Positions 54,257 to 62,685 of a stretch of 64,000 bases of DNA are shown here, one piece after another; within the stretch, counting starts at the first letter, position 1; each line of letters starts with the position of its first letter. Location of the stretch: positions 1,444,501 to 1,508,500 of the forward strand of contig DAJPGA010000001.1 in NCBI GenBank assembly GCA_025992895.1. The letters run 5' to 3'. Origin of the DNA: Veillonellaceae bacterium (GTDB lineage Bacteria > Bacillota > Negativicutes > Veillonellales > Dialisteraceae). The translations under genes were made by a program, and so were the position numbers. The notes below the pieces were generated by a model. The model did no database searches, was not told the DNA's origin, and saw only the letters and a list, made by a program, of their open reading frames with translations.

Positions 54257-55118
54257 CGCACTTTCTGTCTATGATTCCTTGATTAATAATTTCCACAGAA
54301 TCTAAATATGAAAAATCCTTTCCCATATATTCATTTATACTCTGCTTCATATTTTCAATATCACCATCGGCTGAAACAATCAGTCCTAAAACGGTTCCGC
54401 TATGCGCACAGATAATTCCCTTACCTCCAACCTGCATCCCAACTTTATAGAAACGGTTGAGCTGTTTCTTATATAAAATCTTCTGGTTTGCAAAAGCGCT
54501 GATGGAGGATGCTCTTCCTATTTCATCAATGGAACCGTTCTGAATCCCCTTCCTGAACAGGTCAAGGGCTATTTTAATATACTTTTCGTTTTTCTTCTGA
54601 AGGTCGACCAGATCCGCTCTGGTATTAAAATCGACTGTATCTATCTCTCCGCCGCAGTCATAAATCAATATCTTAAGAGGCGGGCAGTCTCCGATCAGCT
54701 GGATGAGCGTACCGCCGCGATGATCAAATCGTACTATCCCGTTGAAAAAAGTGGCGTCACTTGGTTCTATGGAAAGTGCAATGTCCGCTATTTCATGCGC
54801 TGTCAGCCTTTTCCCGCAGGAAAGTGCAACAGCCTGAGCGACTGCACTGATATCAGCAGTGCTCGATGCCATTCCTTTTCCAGGCAGGATATTAGATTTC
54901 AGCCTTATAGGAATATCACGTTCTTCCTCGCCCAGATAATTCAGCGTTTTCTTTACAGCAAGAGCCGCCTTCTTCGGTAAATGATCTCCCGGACCATCGA
55001 ATTGGCTCATTGCGTAAGAATATCTGTTAATCGGACAAGTCACCATAAACGATATTCCATCCATATATCCCTGAATAAATTCTCCGCAGGATCCCGGAGA
55101 ACTGACTATATATGCCAT
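54231..55118 (-). CDS. pduX: L-threonine kinase PduX (GHMP family)
   Basis: 295 aa. GHMP kinase with the ATP loop LPGKGMASSTAD and an N-terminal PGSCGEFIQG typical of the PduX group. It phosphorylates free threonine to supply CobD. The paired order pduX-cobD, inside the cobalamin cluster, makes threonine kinase the best reading rather than another GHMP enzyme such as mevalonate or homoserine kinase. Confidence 0.9.
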   Translation of the reverse strand: MAYIVSSPGSCGEFIQGYMDGISFMVTCPINRYSYAMSQFDGPGDHLPKKAALAVKKTLNYLGEEERDIPIRLKSNILPGKGMASSTADISAVAQAVALSCGKRLTAHEIADIALSIEPSDATFFNGIVRFDHRGGTLIQLIGDCPPLKILIYDCGGEIDTVDFNTRADLVDLQKKNEKYIKIALDLFRKGIQNGSIDEIGRASSISAFANQKILYKKQLNRFYKVGMQVGGKGIICAHSGTVLGLIVSADGDIENMKQSINEYMGKDFSYLDSVEIINQGIIDRKCDANEFDKE

Positions 55119-55861
55119 AAGTCCCCTCTAATCAAAAGAACCACAAGGAGCGCTATACCTGCTTCTGTTATTTCTGTAACAAAGCCGTAAGTGTCTCCCG
55201 TAGTTCCGTCAATCTTTTTGACAACCCAGTTATTTAAGCCAAGTCCAATCATGATGGAAATCCCCATAATGAATAAATAGCTGAATCCAAAATAAAACGC
55301 AGGCAGCATCGAAAAGAAAACTGCCCAAGGCAGCGTGTACTTGGAGTGATAAGCAGCAAAAGCCTTCCCCATACCATATGGTCTGGCATAATTATAATTG
55401 CAAATGCTTATAACCAGATTCAGTCTCCCCAATGTAGGCATGGCAATAAGGAGCATCAGCATGGCCTGAGTATTATCCACATATCCTAAACATAGTGTTG
55501 TCAAAAAAACATAAATCAAAATCGACAGCATGCCAAAAGAGCCTATGAGACTATCTTTCATAATCTCCAGACTTCTTTCCTTTGACCTCCCGGAAAAAAG
55601 CCCGTCAGATGCGTCCATAAGCCCGTCTGTCAGCGTACCGCCGGAAATAAAAATTTCTCCAATCACCAGGAGGAATCCCGTTAATATGGGTGTATCCAAA
55701 GGCTTCGTAATCTGAAAAATCAGAATGAGAAAAAGCCCTATAATCCATCCAATCACAGGAAACCACATGACACTTTTACCGAATTCCTCATCTTTCCAGA
55801 TTGCTTTGGAAGACAAATGAATCCGTGTCAAAAACTGGAGTCCTACAAGAAAAGAATTCAT
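55106..55861 (-). CDS. cobS: Cobalamin synthase (adenosylcobinamide-GDP ribazoletransferase)
   Basis: 251 aa polytopic membrane enzyme. It joins alpha-ribazole or its phosphate to adenosylcobinamide-GDP. The signature acidic motif GTLTDGLMDASDGLFSGRSKER (shortened here to its key residues D, D and DGLF) is at about 75-95, and several hydrophobic helices follow. It overlaps pduX by 13 bases and follows cbiB by 6. Confidence 0.94.
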   Translation of the reverse strand: MNSFLVGLQFLTRIHLSSKAIWKDEEFGKSVMWFPVIGWIIGLFLILIFQITKPLDTPILTGFLLVIGEIFISGGTLTDGLMDASDGLFSGRSKERSLEIMKDSLIGSFGMLSILIYVFLTTLCLGYVDNTQAMLMLLIAMPTLGRLNLVISICNYNYARPYGMGKAFAAYHSKYTLPWAVFFSMLPAFYFGFSYLFIMGISIMIGLGLNNWVVKKIDGTTGDTYGFVTEITEAGIALLVVLLIRGDLWHI

Positions 55862-55867
55862 TGTAAA

Positions 55868-56845
55868 TCACCATGTGAAGAAAATAACAATTGACTCGAA
55901 TATAACAAAGATCGCTGTTGCCAGATACATCATTATGATAGATTTCTTAATATGAAACGCCTTAAGTTCTACCTTGGGATCCCCCATGTACTCTCTAAAT
56001 TCAGCAACTCCGTGATAGTAGTTATATCCGCCCAGTCTTACATTCAAAGCTCCTGCCATCGGCGCCTCCGCATATCCTCCGTTAGGACTCGGATGTTTGC
56101 GGGCATCTCGCCTGGTTATAGCAACAGCATTTTTCCAATCCAGCCTTAAAATATAAGCACTTGCTGCAAAAAGCAAAAATGTTATTCTTGCAGGAATATA
56201 ATTCAGAATATCATCCAGTCTGGCGGCAATACGGCCAAAATAAAGATATCTGTCGTCTTTGTACCCAAGCATGGAATCCATAGTGTTTCCGGCGCGATAC
56301 AAAGCAGCGCCAACAGGGCCGAAAAGCATGAAATAAAACAGAGGCGATATAATTCCATCAGTTGTATTCTCGGCAATAGTCTCTACTGTTCCTCTTACGA
56401 TATCAGCTTCCGACAGGTTATCCGTATCTCTGCCAACGATCCAGCTGAGTCTTGCCCGTGCCTTAACCAGGTCACCGTCTCTCAAAAGATGGTAAATCTC
56501 CAGTCCATCGCGGGCAAGGGCTCTGGGGGTAATAGTGACATAGAGAATCAACGCACTCAGCGAAAAATAGAGAAGAATTCCGCCTTTGTGTCCCAGGTAC
56601 ACAAAAAATGATGTGATCAGGCCGACAGTCAAAAGAACAAGACAGACTGTCAGAAAGCCCCTCAGCATTAAATCTTTCGGCGCAGCCGGCTTCTTGGGAT
56701 ACAGTTTGTTTTCAATATAAGAAATTAAGTTCCCTATGAGCACAACGGGGTGATAATCAGATCTAGGATCCCCGTAAACTGTATCAATAATGCATGCTGT
56801 GATCGGAATCACAGCATACATTAAAGAATAATAAAAATCACTCAC
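55868..56845 (-). CDS. cbiB: Adenosylcobinamide-phosphate synthase CbiB
   Basis: 325 aa membrane protein. It attaches aminopropanol phosphate to adenosylcobyric acid. DTVYGDPRSDYHPVVLIG near the N-terminus, TVETIAENTTDGIISPLFY in the middle and HPSPNGGYAEAPMAGAL later are the family signatures. It starts 1 base after cobQ. It links the CobD product to the corrin made by CobQ. Confidence 0.95.
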   Translation of the reverse strand: MSDFYYSLMYAVIPITACIIDTVYGDPRSDYHPVVLIGNLISYIENKLYPKKPAAPKDLMLRGFLTVCLVLLTVGLITSFFVYLGHKGGILLYFSLSALILYVTITPRALARDGLEIYHLLRDGDLVKARARLSWIVGRDTDNLSEADIVRGTVETIAENTTDGIISPLFYFMLFGPVGAALYRAGNTMDSMLGYKDDRYLYFGRIAARLDDILNYIPARITFLLFAASAYILRLDWKNAVAITRRDARKHPSPNGGYAEAPMAGALNVRLGGYNYYHGVAEFREYMGDPKVELKAFHIKKSIIMMYLATAIFVIFESIVIFFTW

Positions 56846-58375
56846 TTATTCATTCCTCAGGATTTCATAAACAGTATCCATATCAAAATGCTTCCTGACT
56901 GAGTCTGCCAAGCGGTCATACTCAGATTCTTTATACTCTCTATAACGGAATTGAATCGGAAGTTCACTTAATCCTTTTCTCTTGCGCAAAGCATTAATAA
57001 TGGCACGTCTCAATTCATCATTATCGAAAACGCCATGGCAGTATGTCCCGAATACATTATGTTTTTCGTTGATATAGCCATCATTCACATCAACATCCTT
57101 GCTGCTGCGGCTGGTAATGTGGAATAAAGTCTGGGCAGGTTTATTGAGTGTAGTTTCACCCATATGTATTTCGTATCCCTTTAAATCACTGCCCTTAAAC
57201 TGCATATCGAGGAATGGCAAATCGTCACAATCAAAATGAACCTGATATGTGTTCTTTACCCCCTGCATAACTGTCGTATACGGGAGCAGTCCCAAACCAT
57301 CGACTTCATCATTCTGGCTTTCCACATGATCCGGATCGCTGACTTTTTCACCAAGCATCTGGTAACCGCCGCAAACGCCGATTACAGGAGTTCCCTGTTC
57401 TGCCAGTTCGCAGATTTCCTTTGCATAGCCTTCCCTCTTCAAATAGAGGAGGTCTTCTGTAGTATTTTTACTTCCCGGGATGATGATTAAATCAGGATTT
57501 CCAAGCAAATCTCCCTTTTGTACAAAGCGTACATTGACATCCGGTTCACGATTCAAAGCGTCGAAGTCTGTAAAGTTGGAAATTTTAGGAGTCTGGATCA
57601 CTGCAATATGGATATCCCTCATAACGTGATCGTCCGGGATTTCCTGCAGGGAAACGGAATCCTCATCATCAATGCCGAGTTTGTTTAAATAAGGAATAAC
57701 GCCTAAAACAGGTATACCTGTACGTTCCTTCAAAAAGGTCAATGCAGGCTCGAGAAGTTTGATATCTCCTCTGAACTTGTTAATGACAAGACCTTTAACG
57801 AGAGCCCGTTCGTCTTCATCAAGCAGTTCCAAAGTACCGACAATAGATGCCAAAGCACCGCCGCGGTCGATATCTGCTATCAAAAATACCGGAGCATTGC
57901 ATTCTTTAGCAACTCTCATGTTTACTATGTCATTTTTCTTCAGGTTCACTTCCGCCGGGCTGCCTGCACCTTCTATGACCATGACATCATAGTGGGATTC
58001 CATATATTCTATGCTTTCTTTTACAGAAGCCCAGGCTTTCTGGCTATACTGGTTCTGGTATTCGGACGCAGAATAGTTGCCTCTGGATGTACCAAGAATA
58101 ATGACCTGCGAGCATGAATTGCCAGTAGGTTTCAAAAGGACAGGATTCATCTGCACAATCGGTTCAGCACCTGCAGCCTCAGCCTGTGCCACCGTTGATC
58201 TTCCTATTTCTCCGCCTGAAGGGGTAACGTAGGAATTAAGCGCCATATTCTGTGCTTTAAAAGGTGCCGTTTTGTATCCATCCTGAGCCAGAATCCTGCA
58301 AAATGCCGTAGTCAAAATACTTTTGCCTACATGTGAACTGGTTCCCTGAAACATTAATTTCTTTGCTTTTTTCAT
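56846..58375 (-). CDS. cobQ: Cobyric acid synthase (glutamine-hydrolysing)
   Basis: 509 aa. An N-terminal ATP domain (GTSSHVGKSILTTAF, KAQNMALNSYV) is joined to a C-terminal class I glutamine amidotransferase with C335 in GVCGGYQ and a histidine in YCHGVFDN. It amidates four side chains of adenosylcobyrinic acid a,c-diamide. It overlaps cobU by 4 bases. Its presence implies that the cell handles a,c-diamide, even though no earlier corrin genes are here. Confidence 0.95.
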   Translation of the reverse strand: MKKAKKLMFQGTSSHVGKSILTTAFCRILAQDGYKTAPFKAQNMALNSYVTPSGGEIGRSTVAQAEAAGAEPIVQMNPVLLKPTGNSCSQVIILGTSRGNYSASEYQNQYSQKAWASVKESIEYMESHYDVMVIEGAGSPAEVNLKKNDIVNMRVAKECNAPVFLIADIDRGGALASIVGTLELLDEDERALVKGLVINKFRGDIKLLEPALTFLKERTGIPVLGVIPYLNKLGIDDEDSVSLQEIPDDHVMRDIHIAVIQTPKISNFTDFDALNREPDVNVRFVQKGDLLGNPDLIIIPGSKNTTEDLLYLKREGYAKEICELAEQGTPVIGVCGGYQMLGEKVSDPDHVESQNDEVDGLGLLPYTTVMQGVKNTYQVHFDCDDLPFLDMQFKGSDLKGYEIHMGETTLNKPAQTLFHITSRSSKDVDVNDGYINEKHNVFGTYCHGVFDNDELRRAIINALRKRKGLSELPIQFRYREYKESEYDRLADSVRKHFDMDTVYEILRNE

Positions 58376-58965
58376 GACAGCTCCACTCCTCTGCTTTTGA
58401 GCTCAACAGTAATTCCAGCAACCGAAAGGTATACCTCATCCGCTTTTTTTGCAATATACTGATTTGCCAGGCCGACAAGATCCCTGTATACTCTTCCCAT
58501 TGCATTAGCCGGGATAATCCCCATTCCAAGTTCGTCTGAAACAAAAATAATCTCCCGGTCAGAGACTAAAGATATTTCATTAAACATTCGATCCAGATCA
58601 TTTTCCAATAAATTCTGAAGCTTCTCCAAATCCGAAACGCCTAAAACCTCAGCATCTATATTACTGATATGATCCATCAATAAATTGCTTACGTACATTG
58701 TAATGCAGTCAAATAATATAGAATCTGTTTCATTTAATACAGTGCCTATCTGATTCCCTGCTGTATGCATGATTTCATAAGTTTTCCAATCAGACGGCCG
58801 TCTTTCCTTATGAAGGAGGACCCTGTATTTCATTTCTTCATCTAAAATCTGACTCGTTGCGATGTATCCCTTCCTTTTCCCTGTAGAATGATACATCAGC
58901 TTTTCGGCAAATTCACTTTTTCCGCTGCGGGCGCCTCCTAAAACAAGAAAGATCTTATTCCCCAT
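58372..58965 (-). CDS. cobU: Adenosylcobinamide kinase / guanylyltransferase
   Basis: 197 aa. The P-loop GGARSGKSEFAEKL opens the chain. The RVLLHKERRP segment carries the histidine that takes the GMP, and FVSDELGMGIIP closes the active site. It makes adenosylcobinamide-GDP for CobS. First gene of the operon, with AGAGGTG about 10 bases before the ATG. Confidence 0.95.
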   Translation of the reverse strand: MGNKIFLVLGGARSGKSEFAEKLMYHSTGKRKGYIATSQILDEEMKYRVLLHKERRPSDWKTYEIMHTAGNQIGTVLNETDSILFDCITMYVSNLLMDHISNIDAEVLGVSDLEKLQNLLENDLDRMFNEISLVSDREIIFVSDELGMGIIPANAMGRVYRDLVGLANQYIAKKADEVYLSVAGITVELKSRGVELS

Positions 58966-59011
58966 GAACGTAATTCACCTCTTCCGGATTTGATATATTT
59001 TAAAATTATTT

Positions 59012-59039
59012 TTAATATTTATATAATAACATATGTCAA
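59012..59039 (-). promoter_or_regulatory. Candidate promoter of the cobalamin operon
   Basis: A perfect TTGACA (59034-59039) with a weak TATTAA (59012-59017) 16 bases on, on the minus strand. The leader of about 40 bases is too short for a cobalamin riboswitch. Confidence 0.4.
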
Positions 59040-59188
59040 ATTCTATCGCCAATAAATAGCCTTTTATCGATTGTTGTCTATAAAATATAGGAATTCATTG
59101 AATTTTCGTCTTGTCATGTTTTCATGTTTCTGAATTGATAAATCAATAGATAAAAGCACATAATTCTTAAATGCAGGGTTCAAGATAC

Positions 59189-59216
59189 TTGCATTAATAT
59201 TATGGTGTTGTATTAT
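59189..59216 (+). promoter_or_regulatory. Candidate promoter of the 117-aa unknown gene
   Basis: TTGCAT (59189-59194) and TATTAT (59211-59216) with a 16-base spacer, 33 bases before the ATG at 59249. Confidence 0.5.
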
Positions 59217-59248
59217 TATAAAGGATTAAAAAGATAGGAGTGATGATT

Positions 59249-59602
59249 ATGTCAGAAGAATTAAATCAGGATAAATATACCATAGACCTGATGAAAACAC
59301 TTTGGGAAAATACATTCAGGGGTACGATTTTTGACTATAAAAATCAGTACATCGCAACAGTCAGGATTGTATTCAATATCCCGTTAGACAGGGATTTGGT
59401 TCCGGATAATGCGCCGGAGGTTTCTCCTGCAATCATCGTATTAGTAGAAGATACGATTATTAGTCCGATTGATGTCGTTTCTTTTGAGCAGACCATTACT
59501 CCAATTCTTGTCAAGAAATTAACGAGCAGATATTTCCAGCCCGACCGCGTAATGTTCTTCTATCCAAGCCCGGCAGAAGGTGCTGAAACAAAAGAACGTT
59601 AA
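59249..59602 (+). CDS. Conserved-looking protein of unknown function, 117 aa
   Basis: I do not recognise this protein. The chosen ATG has AGGAG 8 bases upstream; GTG 59240 and ATG 59243 are in frame but too close to that site. The protein is soluble: an acidic N-terminal helix (SEELNQDKYTIDLMKTLW), then a beta-rich centre (YIATVRIVFNIPL, AIIVLVEDTII) and a helix ending at RYFQPDRVMFF. No signal, membrane helix or metal motif is visible. Codon use resembles the neighbours. It stands alone on the plus strand with its own promoter and terminator, which supports a real gene. Confidence 0.75.
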   Translation: MSEELNQDKYTIDLMKTLWENTFRGTIFDYKNQYIATVRIVFNIPLDRDLVPDNAPEVSPAIIVLVEDTIISPIDVVSFEQTITPILVKKLTSRYFQPDRVMFFYPSPAEGAETKER

Positions 59603-59627
59603 CTAATGCGGCAATCTATATAAATAA

Positions 59628-59669
59628 TAAAAAAACGGATCTCAGATTTTTCTGAGATCCATTTTTTAT
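59628..59669. terminator. Bidirectional terminator between the unknown gene and fakA
   Basis: GGATCTCAGA-TTTT-TCTGAGATCC flanked by A-runs on the left and T-runs on the right: a perfect 10-bp stem that can end both convergent genes. Confidence 0.93.
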
Positions 59670-61270
59670 TATTCCGCAGATAGGAGCATCGGATAAAGCG
59701 GCTGTCCGCCATTATAAATTTCGAAGGTCAAATCTGGATAGTCTTTCTGGACAAGCTCTATTTCCTTGTTGCAGCGCTCTTCTGTCAATTCATCCCCATA
59801 ATAGACCGTTATGATTTCCGTATCCTCAGTTGTGATATTTCCAATCGTCTTCTCAAGGCAGTCGTGAAGATCATTGGTTGCCACTACTTCGTGATCCTTA
59901 ACCAGTCCCATGTAATCATCTTTATGGATGACTGTTTTCCCAACAACACTGTCTCTTACTGCAGTGGTTATTGATGCGCTGCGAATTTCCTTCATTCTGT
60001 CCGACATGTTTTCCATGTTTTCTTCGACAGATGCATCTTCAGAAAATTCCATGGCAGCTGCAAGCCCTTCCATAGGATTGGCGGATGGAATAATATTCAC
60101 CTTATCGCCAAGCATTTTCTGGAGCTGCTGGGCTGCCAAAATGATATTCTTATTGTTCGGAAGAACGATATACTTTTCATAATGGCCATTTTCGATTCCC
60201 AGGCTGATTTCCTGAACGGATGGGTTCATAGACTGCCCGCCGGAGATAACATCGCAATGCAGCTTTTCATACAGTTCTTTCCAGCCGTTTCCGCTGACAA
60301 CGGCAAGGACGCCAAGTTTCTTTTTAACAATGGCTTTCTGCTTATCCTTATTCTTATGGAACTGGTCTATCATATTGTCGCATTTAATATCATGCAGCGT
60401 TCCCCAGTCAGCAGCCATATCAAGTACATGGCCCGGACGCTGTGCATGAATATGGACTTTAATAAGATTATCGCCCTCAGCTACGATCATAGACTCGCCC
60501 CAGGCTTCCAGTCTCTTCCTGACCTCTTTAGCCGGCAGTTTGCATGGGCTGATGATAAACTCCGTGCAGTATGGATATTCAATGGAGAACTGCTCTCCTT
60601 TGGCTTCCAGTCTGCTGATGACAGGTTTTACCTCGATATCTATTTTCTCAACTTTTCCGGTCAATCCATTAAGGCATCCCATCAAGAAGAATATCAGTCC
60701 CTGTCCGCCTGCATCGACAACATTTGCATCCTTCAGTATCTGAAGCTGTTCAGGTGTCTTGGCCAGAGCTTCATTCCCGCAGGTGATGGAAGCTTCCAGA
60801 ATCTTGCTGAAATCAGTTTCTGTCCGGATGACTTCCCTTGTGCCTTTGGCAATTCCTCTGGCAACAGAAAGGATTGTACCCTCAACCGGTTTTGTGACGG
60901 ATCTGTATGCATAAAGTATCCCATACTGGAATGCCTTGCTCATCTGTCCACAGGACGCAGTTGTTTTGCCGTGTAGTCCCCTGCTGATCCCATGAATAAT
61001 CTGGGACAGGATAACACCGGAATTTCCTCTTGCGCCCATAATAGCGCCGGCTGATGCTTTTTCCGCCATGATGCCGATCGGTTCACTTGGATCCACGTCA
61101 GCAATCATGCTGTACATGGATTTAAGTGTATTAAGCATGTTATTTCCCGTATCTCCATCTGGTACAGGAAATACATTCAGCTGATTCAGAATTTCATATT
61201 TCTGCTGGAACAACTGATATGCACCTATCAACATATTTTTAAAATAAACACTATCAATTGTAGTATACAT
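59669..61270 (-). CDS. fakA: Fatty acid kinase subunit FakA (DAK2/YloV family)
   Basis: 533 aa from ATG 61270, with GGGGG upstream; an ATG at 61285 overlaps the degV stop (TAATG) and is the alternative. The N-terminal DhaL domain has NVFPVPDGDTGNNM with Mg-binding aspartates and MGARGNSGVILSQ. A middle domain and a DegV-like C-terminal domain follow. FakA phosphorylates fatty acids held by FakB proteins, feeding PlsX/PlsY in phospholipid synthesis. A degV/fakB gene is directly upstream. Confidence 0.9.
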   Translation of the reverse strand: MYTTIDSVYFKNMLIGAYQLFQQKYEILNQLNVFPVPDGDTGNNMLNTLKSMYSMIADVDPSEPIGIMAEKASAGAIMGARGNSGVILSQIIHGISRGLHGKTTASCGQMSKAFQYGILYAYRSVTKPVEGTILSVARGIAKGTREVIRTETDFSKILEASITCGNEALAKTPEQLQILKDANVVDAGGQGLIFFLMGCLNGLTGKVEKIDIEVKPVISRLEAKGEQFSIEYPYCTEFIISPCKLPAKEVRKRLEAWGESMIVAEGDNLIKVHIHAQRPGHVLDMAADWGTLHDIKCDNMIDQFHKNKDKQKAIVKKKLGVLAVVSGNGWKELYEKLHCDVISGGQSMNPSVQEISLGIENGHYEKYIVLPNNKNIILAAQQLQKMLGDKVNIIPSANPMEGLAAAMEFSEDASVEENMENMSDRMKEIRSASITTAVRDSVVGKTVIHKDDYMGLVKDHEVVATNDLHDCLEKTIGNITTEDTEIITVYYGDELTEERCNKEIELVQKDYPDLTFEIYNGGQPLYPMLLSAE

Positions 61271-61284
61271 AACTTTGGCCCCCA

Positions 61285-62118
61285 TTATTTGGCACTTTCA
61301 AAAATAATACCCAGCAGCCCAGGCCCAAGATACGACGCCAGAACCGGCGTCCCGGTCGTAAGAGTTACCTCATTTTCGGGATATAACTCTTGCAGTTTAG
61401 CCTGCAGGGATTTTCCCCCCTCCTCGTTTTCAATATGTACAACTCCGATTCTCTTGCAAGGGGAATTTTCTTCCAAATACTTCATCATGGATGCAATCGC
61501 CTTTTTCTCAGTACGAACCTTGGCTAAAACATCCACTTCGTTATTTGGATTCAAATAGATAACAGGACGAATTTTCAGGATACCGCCTATAAGGCTTGCT
61601 GCCTTGCCAATACGCCCGCCTCTGTATAAATAATCTAAAGTATCTACTGTAAATTCAGTCCGCATGCGGAATGTCAAATCAAAAAGCTTCTTGCATACTT
61701 CATCAAAAGCCAGATTGCTCTGTGCGAGTTCTATACCATCCTCAAGAAGCTGGTACATTCCAATGGCAGTCGTCCTGGAGTCCAGCACGCAGATATTTTT
61801 GCGTCCGGACTGTCTGGCAGCTAAAACAGCCCCATTATAGGTTCCGCTTACTGCAGACGTTAAGCACAGGACGATGATAGGATCTTCTTCTGGTACATTT
61901 GAGAATGCCTGAAGAAAATCACCTGTGCTCGGCTGACTCGTCGGTACGGTTTTCTTATCACGTTCTGAACATTCAATGACCTTTTCTATTGTTACATCAC
62001 TTTCAGGTAAATATTCCTGATCGATAGAAATAGTCAGGGGAACAACATGTACGTTTTCATGTTGTTCTAGATAACTTTCAGGAATGGCAGAGGTGCTGTC
62101 TAACAAAAAATGTATCAT
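61285..62118 (-). CDS. DegV-family fatty-acid-binding protein (FakB type)
   Basis: 277 aa. The DegV fold binds one fatty acid and presents it to FakA. TSQPSTGDF near residue 80 and the LTSAVSGTYNGA segment around 110 are the family lipid-headgroup motifs, with DTLDYLYRGGRIGKA later. It shares a 1-base overlap with fakA if the upstream fakA start is used. The close pairing supports a FakAB kinase. Confidence 0.92.
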   Translation of the reverse strand: MIHFLLDSTSAIPESYLEQHENVHVVPLTISIDQEYLPESDVTIEKVIECSERDKKTVPTSQPSTGDFLQAFSNVPEEDPIIVLCLTSAVSGTYNGAVLAARQSGRKNICVLDSRTTAIGMYQLLEDGIELAQSNLAFDEVCKKLFDLTFRMRTEFTVDTLDYLYRGGRIGKAASLIGGILKIRPVIYLNPNNEVDVLAKVRTEKKAIASMMKYLEENSPCKRIGVVHIENEEGGKSLQAKLQELYPENEVTLTTGTPVLASYLGPGLLGIIFESAK

Positions 62119-62139
62119 ATGGCACGGTCCTTCCTATTA

Positions 62140-62526
62140 CTATTTATTCTTATCTTTTTGGGCCTTCTTCTCTGCTCTTCTTTCCTCGAACTCCTTAAGA
62201 AGCTGCTGATAATCATCATCATCGTAGCCATTCGTAGCCAGCATGTATTCGCTGATCTTTTTTCTCTGGAGAGCAACATTCATGGCAGACAGTTCAAAGG
62301 GATCTAATGAAATCCTGGCAAGCATTTCGCCAGTAGAAGAATAGCCGACAATACCTTCTCCTAAAAGATCTACCAGTTTTTCTTTCTTTACTTCTTCACA
62401 AAATGTATGGAAAAAGGTCTCAGCCTCCCGAATCATTCTTGCTTTGATGCGTTTATATTCTTCAGCTTTATCACTGGGTATTCTGAACCCATCTATCTCT
62501 GTATATTTTTCTGGTAAATTGAACAT
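62140..62526 (-). CDS. Charged protein of unknown function upstream of degV-fakA, 128 aa
   Basis: Not recognised. AGGAGAT precedes the ATG with ideal spacing and a good promoter lies upstream. The protein is soluble and highly charged: helical N-terminal half (AEEYKRIKARMIREAETFFH), a short beta segment (GIVGYSSTGEMLARISLD), then an acidic DDDD and a Lys/Glu-rich tail ending KKAQKDKNK. No catalytic motif is evident. It is 21 bases before degV, so it is probably in the fatty-acid kinase operon. Confidence 0.78.
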   Translation of the reverse strand: MFNLPEKYTEIDGFRIPSDKAEEYKRIKARMIREAETFFHTFCEEVKKEKLVDLLGEGIVGYSSTGEMLARISLDPFELSAMNVALQRKKISEYMLATNGYDDDDYQQLLKEFEERRAEKKAQKDKNK

Positions 62527-62567
62527 GGTATCTCCTAAATGAAATTATATTAAACTATCACAATTTA

Positions 62568-62596
62568 AATATATCGCCCGAAACACTTTTGGTCAA
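62568..62596 (-). promoter_or_regulatory. Promoter of the unknown gene-degV-fakA operon
   Basis: TTGACC (62591-62596) and TATATT (62568-62573) with a 17-base spacer on the minus strand, about 40 bases before the ATG. Confidence 0.65.
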
Positions 62597-62685
62597 GTTT
62601 TTGTATGGATAAGCAATACTGTTCATTTTCGTAAGAATCTGAATTATCCGGTCCTGAAGCCTTACCATCCTGAAATGCCAGTCAA

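Noticed and set aside
58966-59248. Possible cobalamin riboswitch upstream of cobU
   Set aside because: No B12-box-like sequence or long folded leader; promoter to start distance is too short.
60182-60976. 264-codon plus-strand ORF
   Set aside because: It lies wholly antisense to fakA, has no family features, and its composition is that of a shadow frame.
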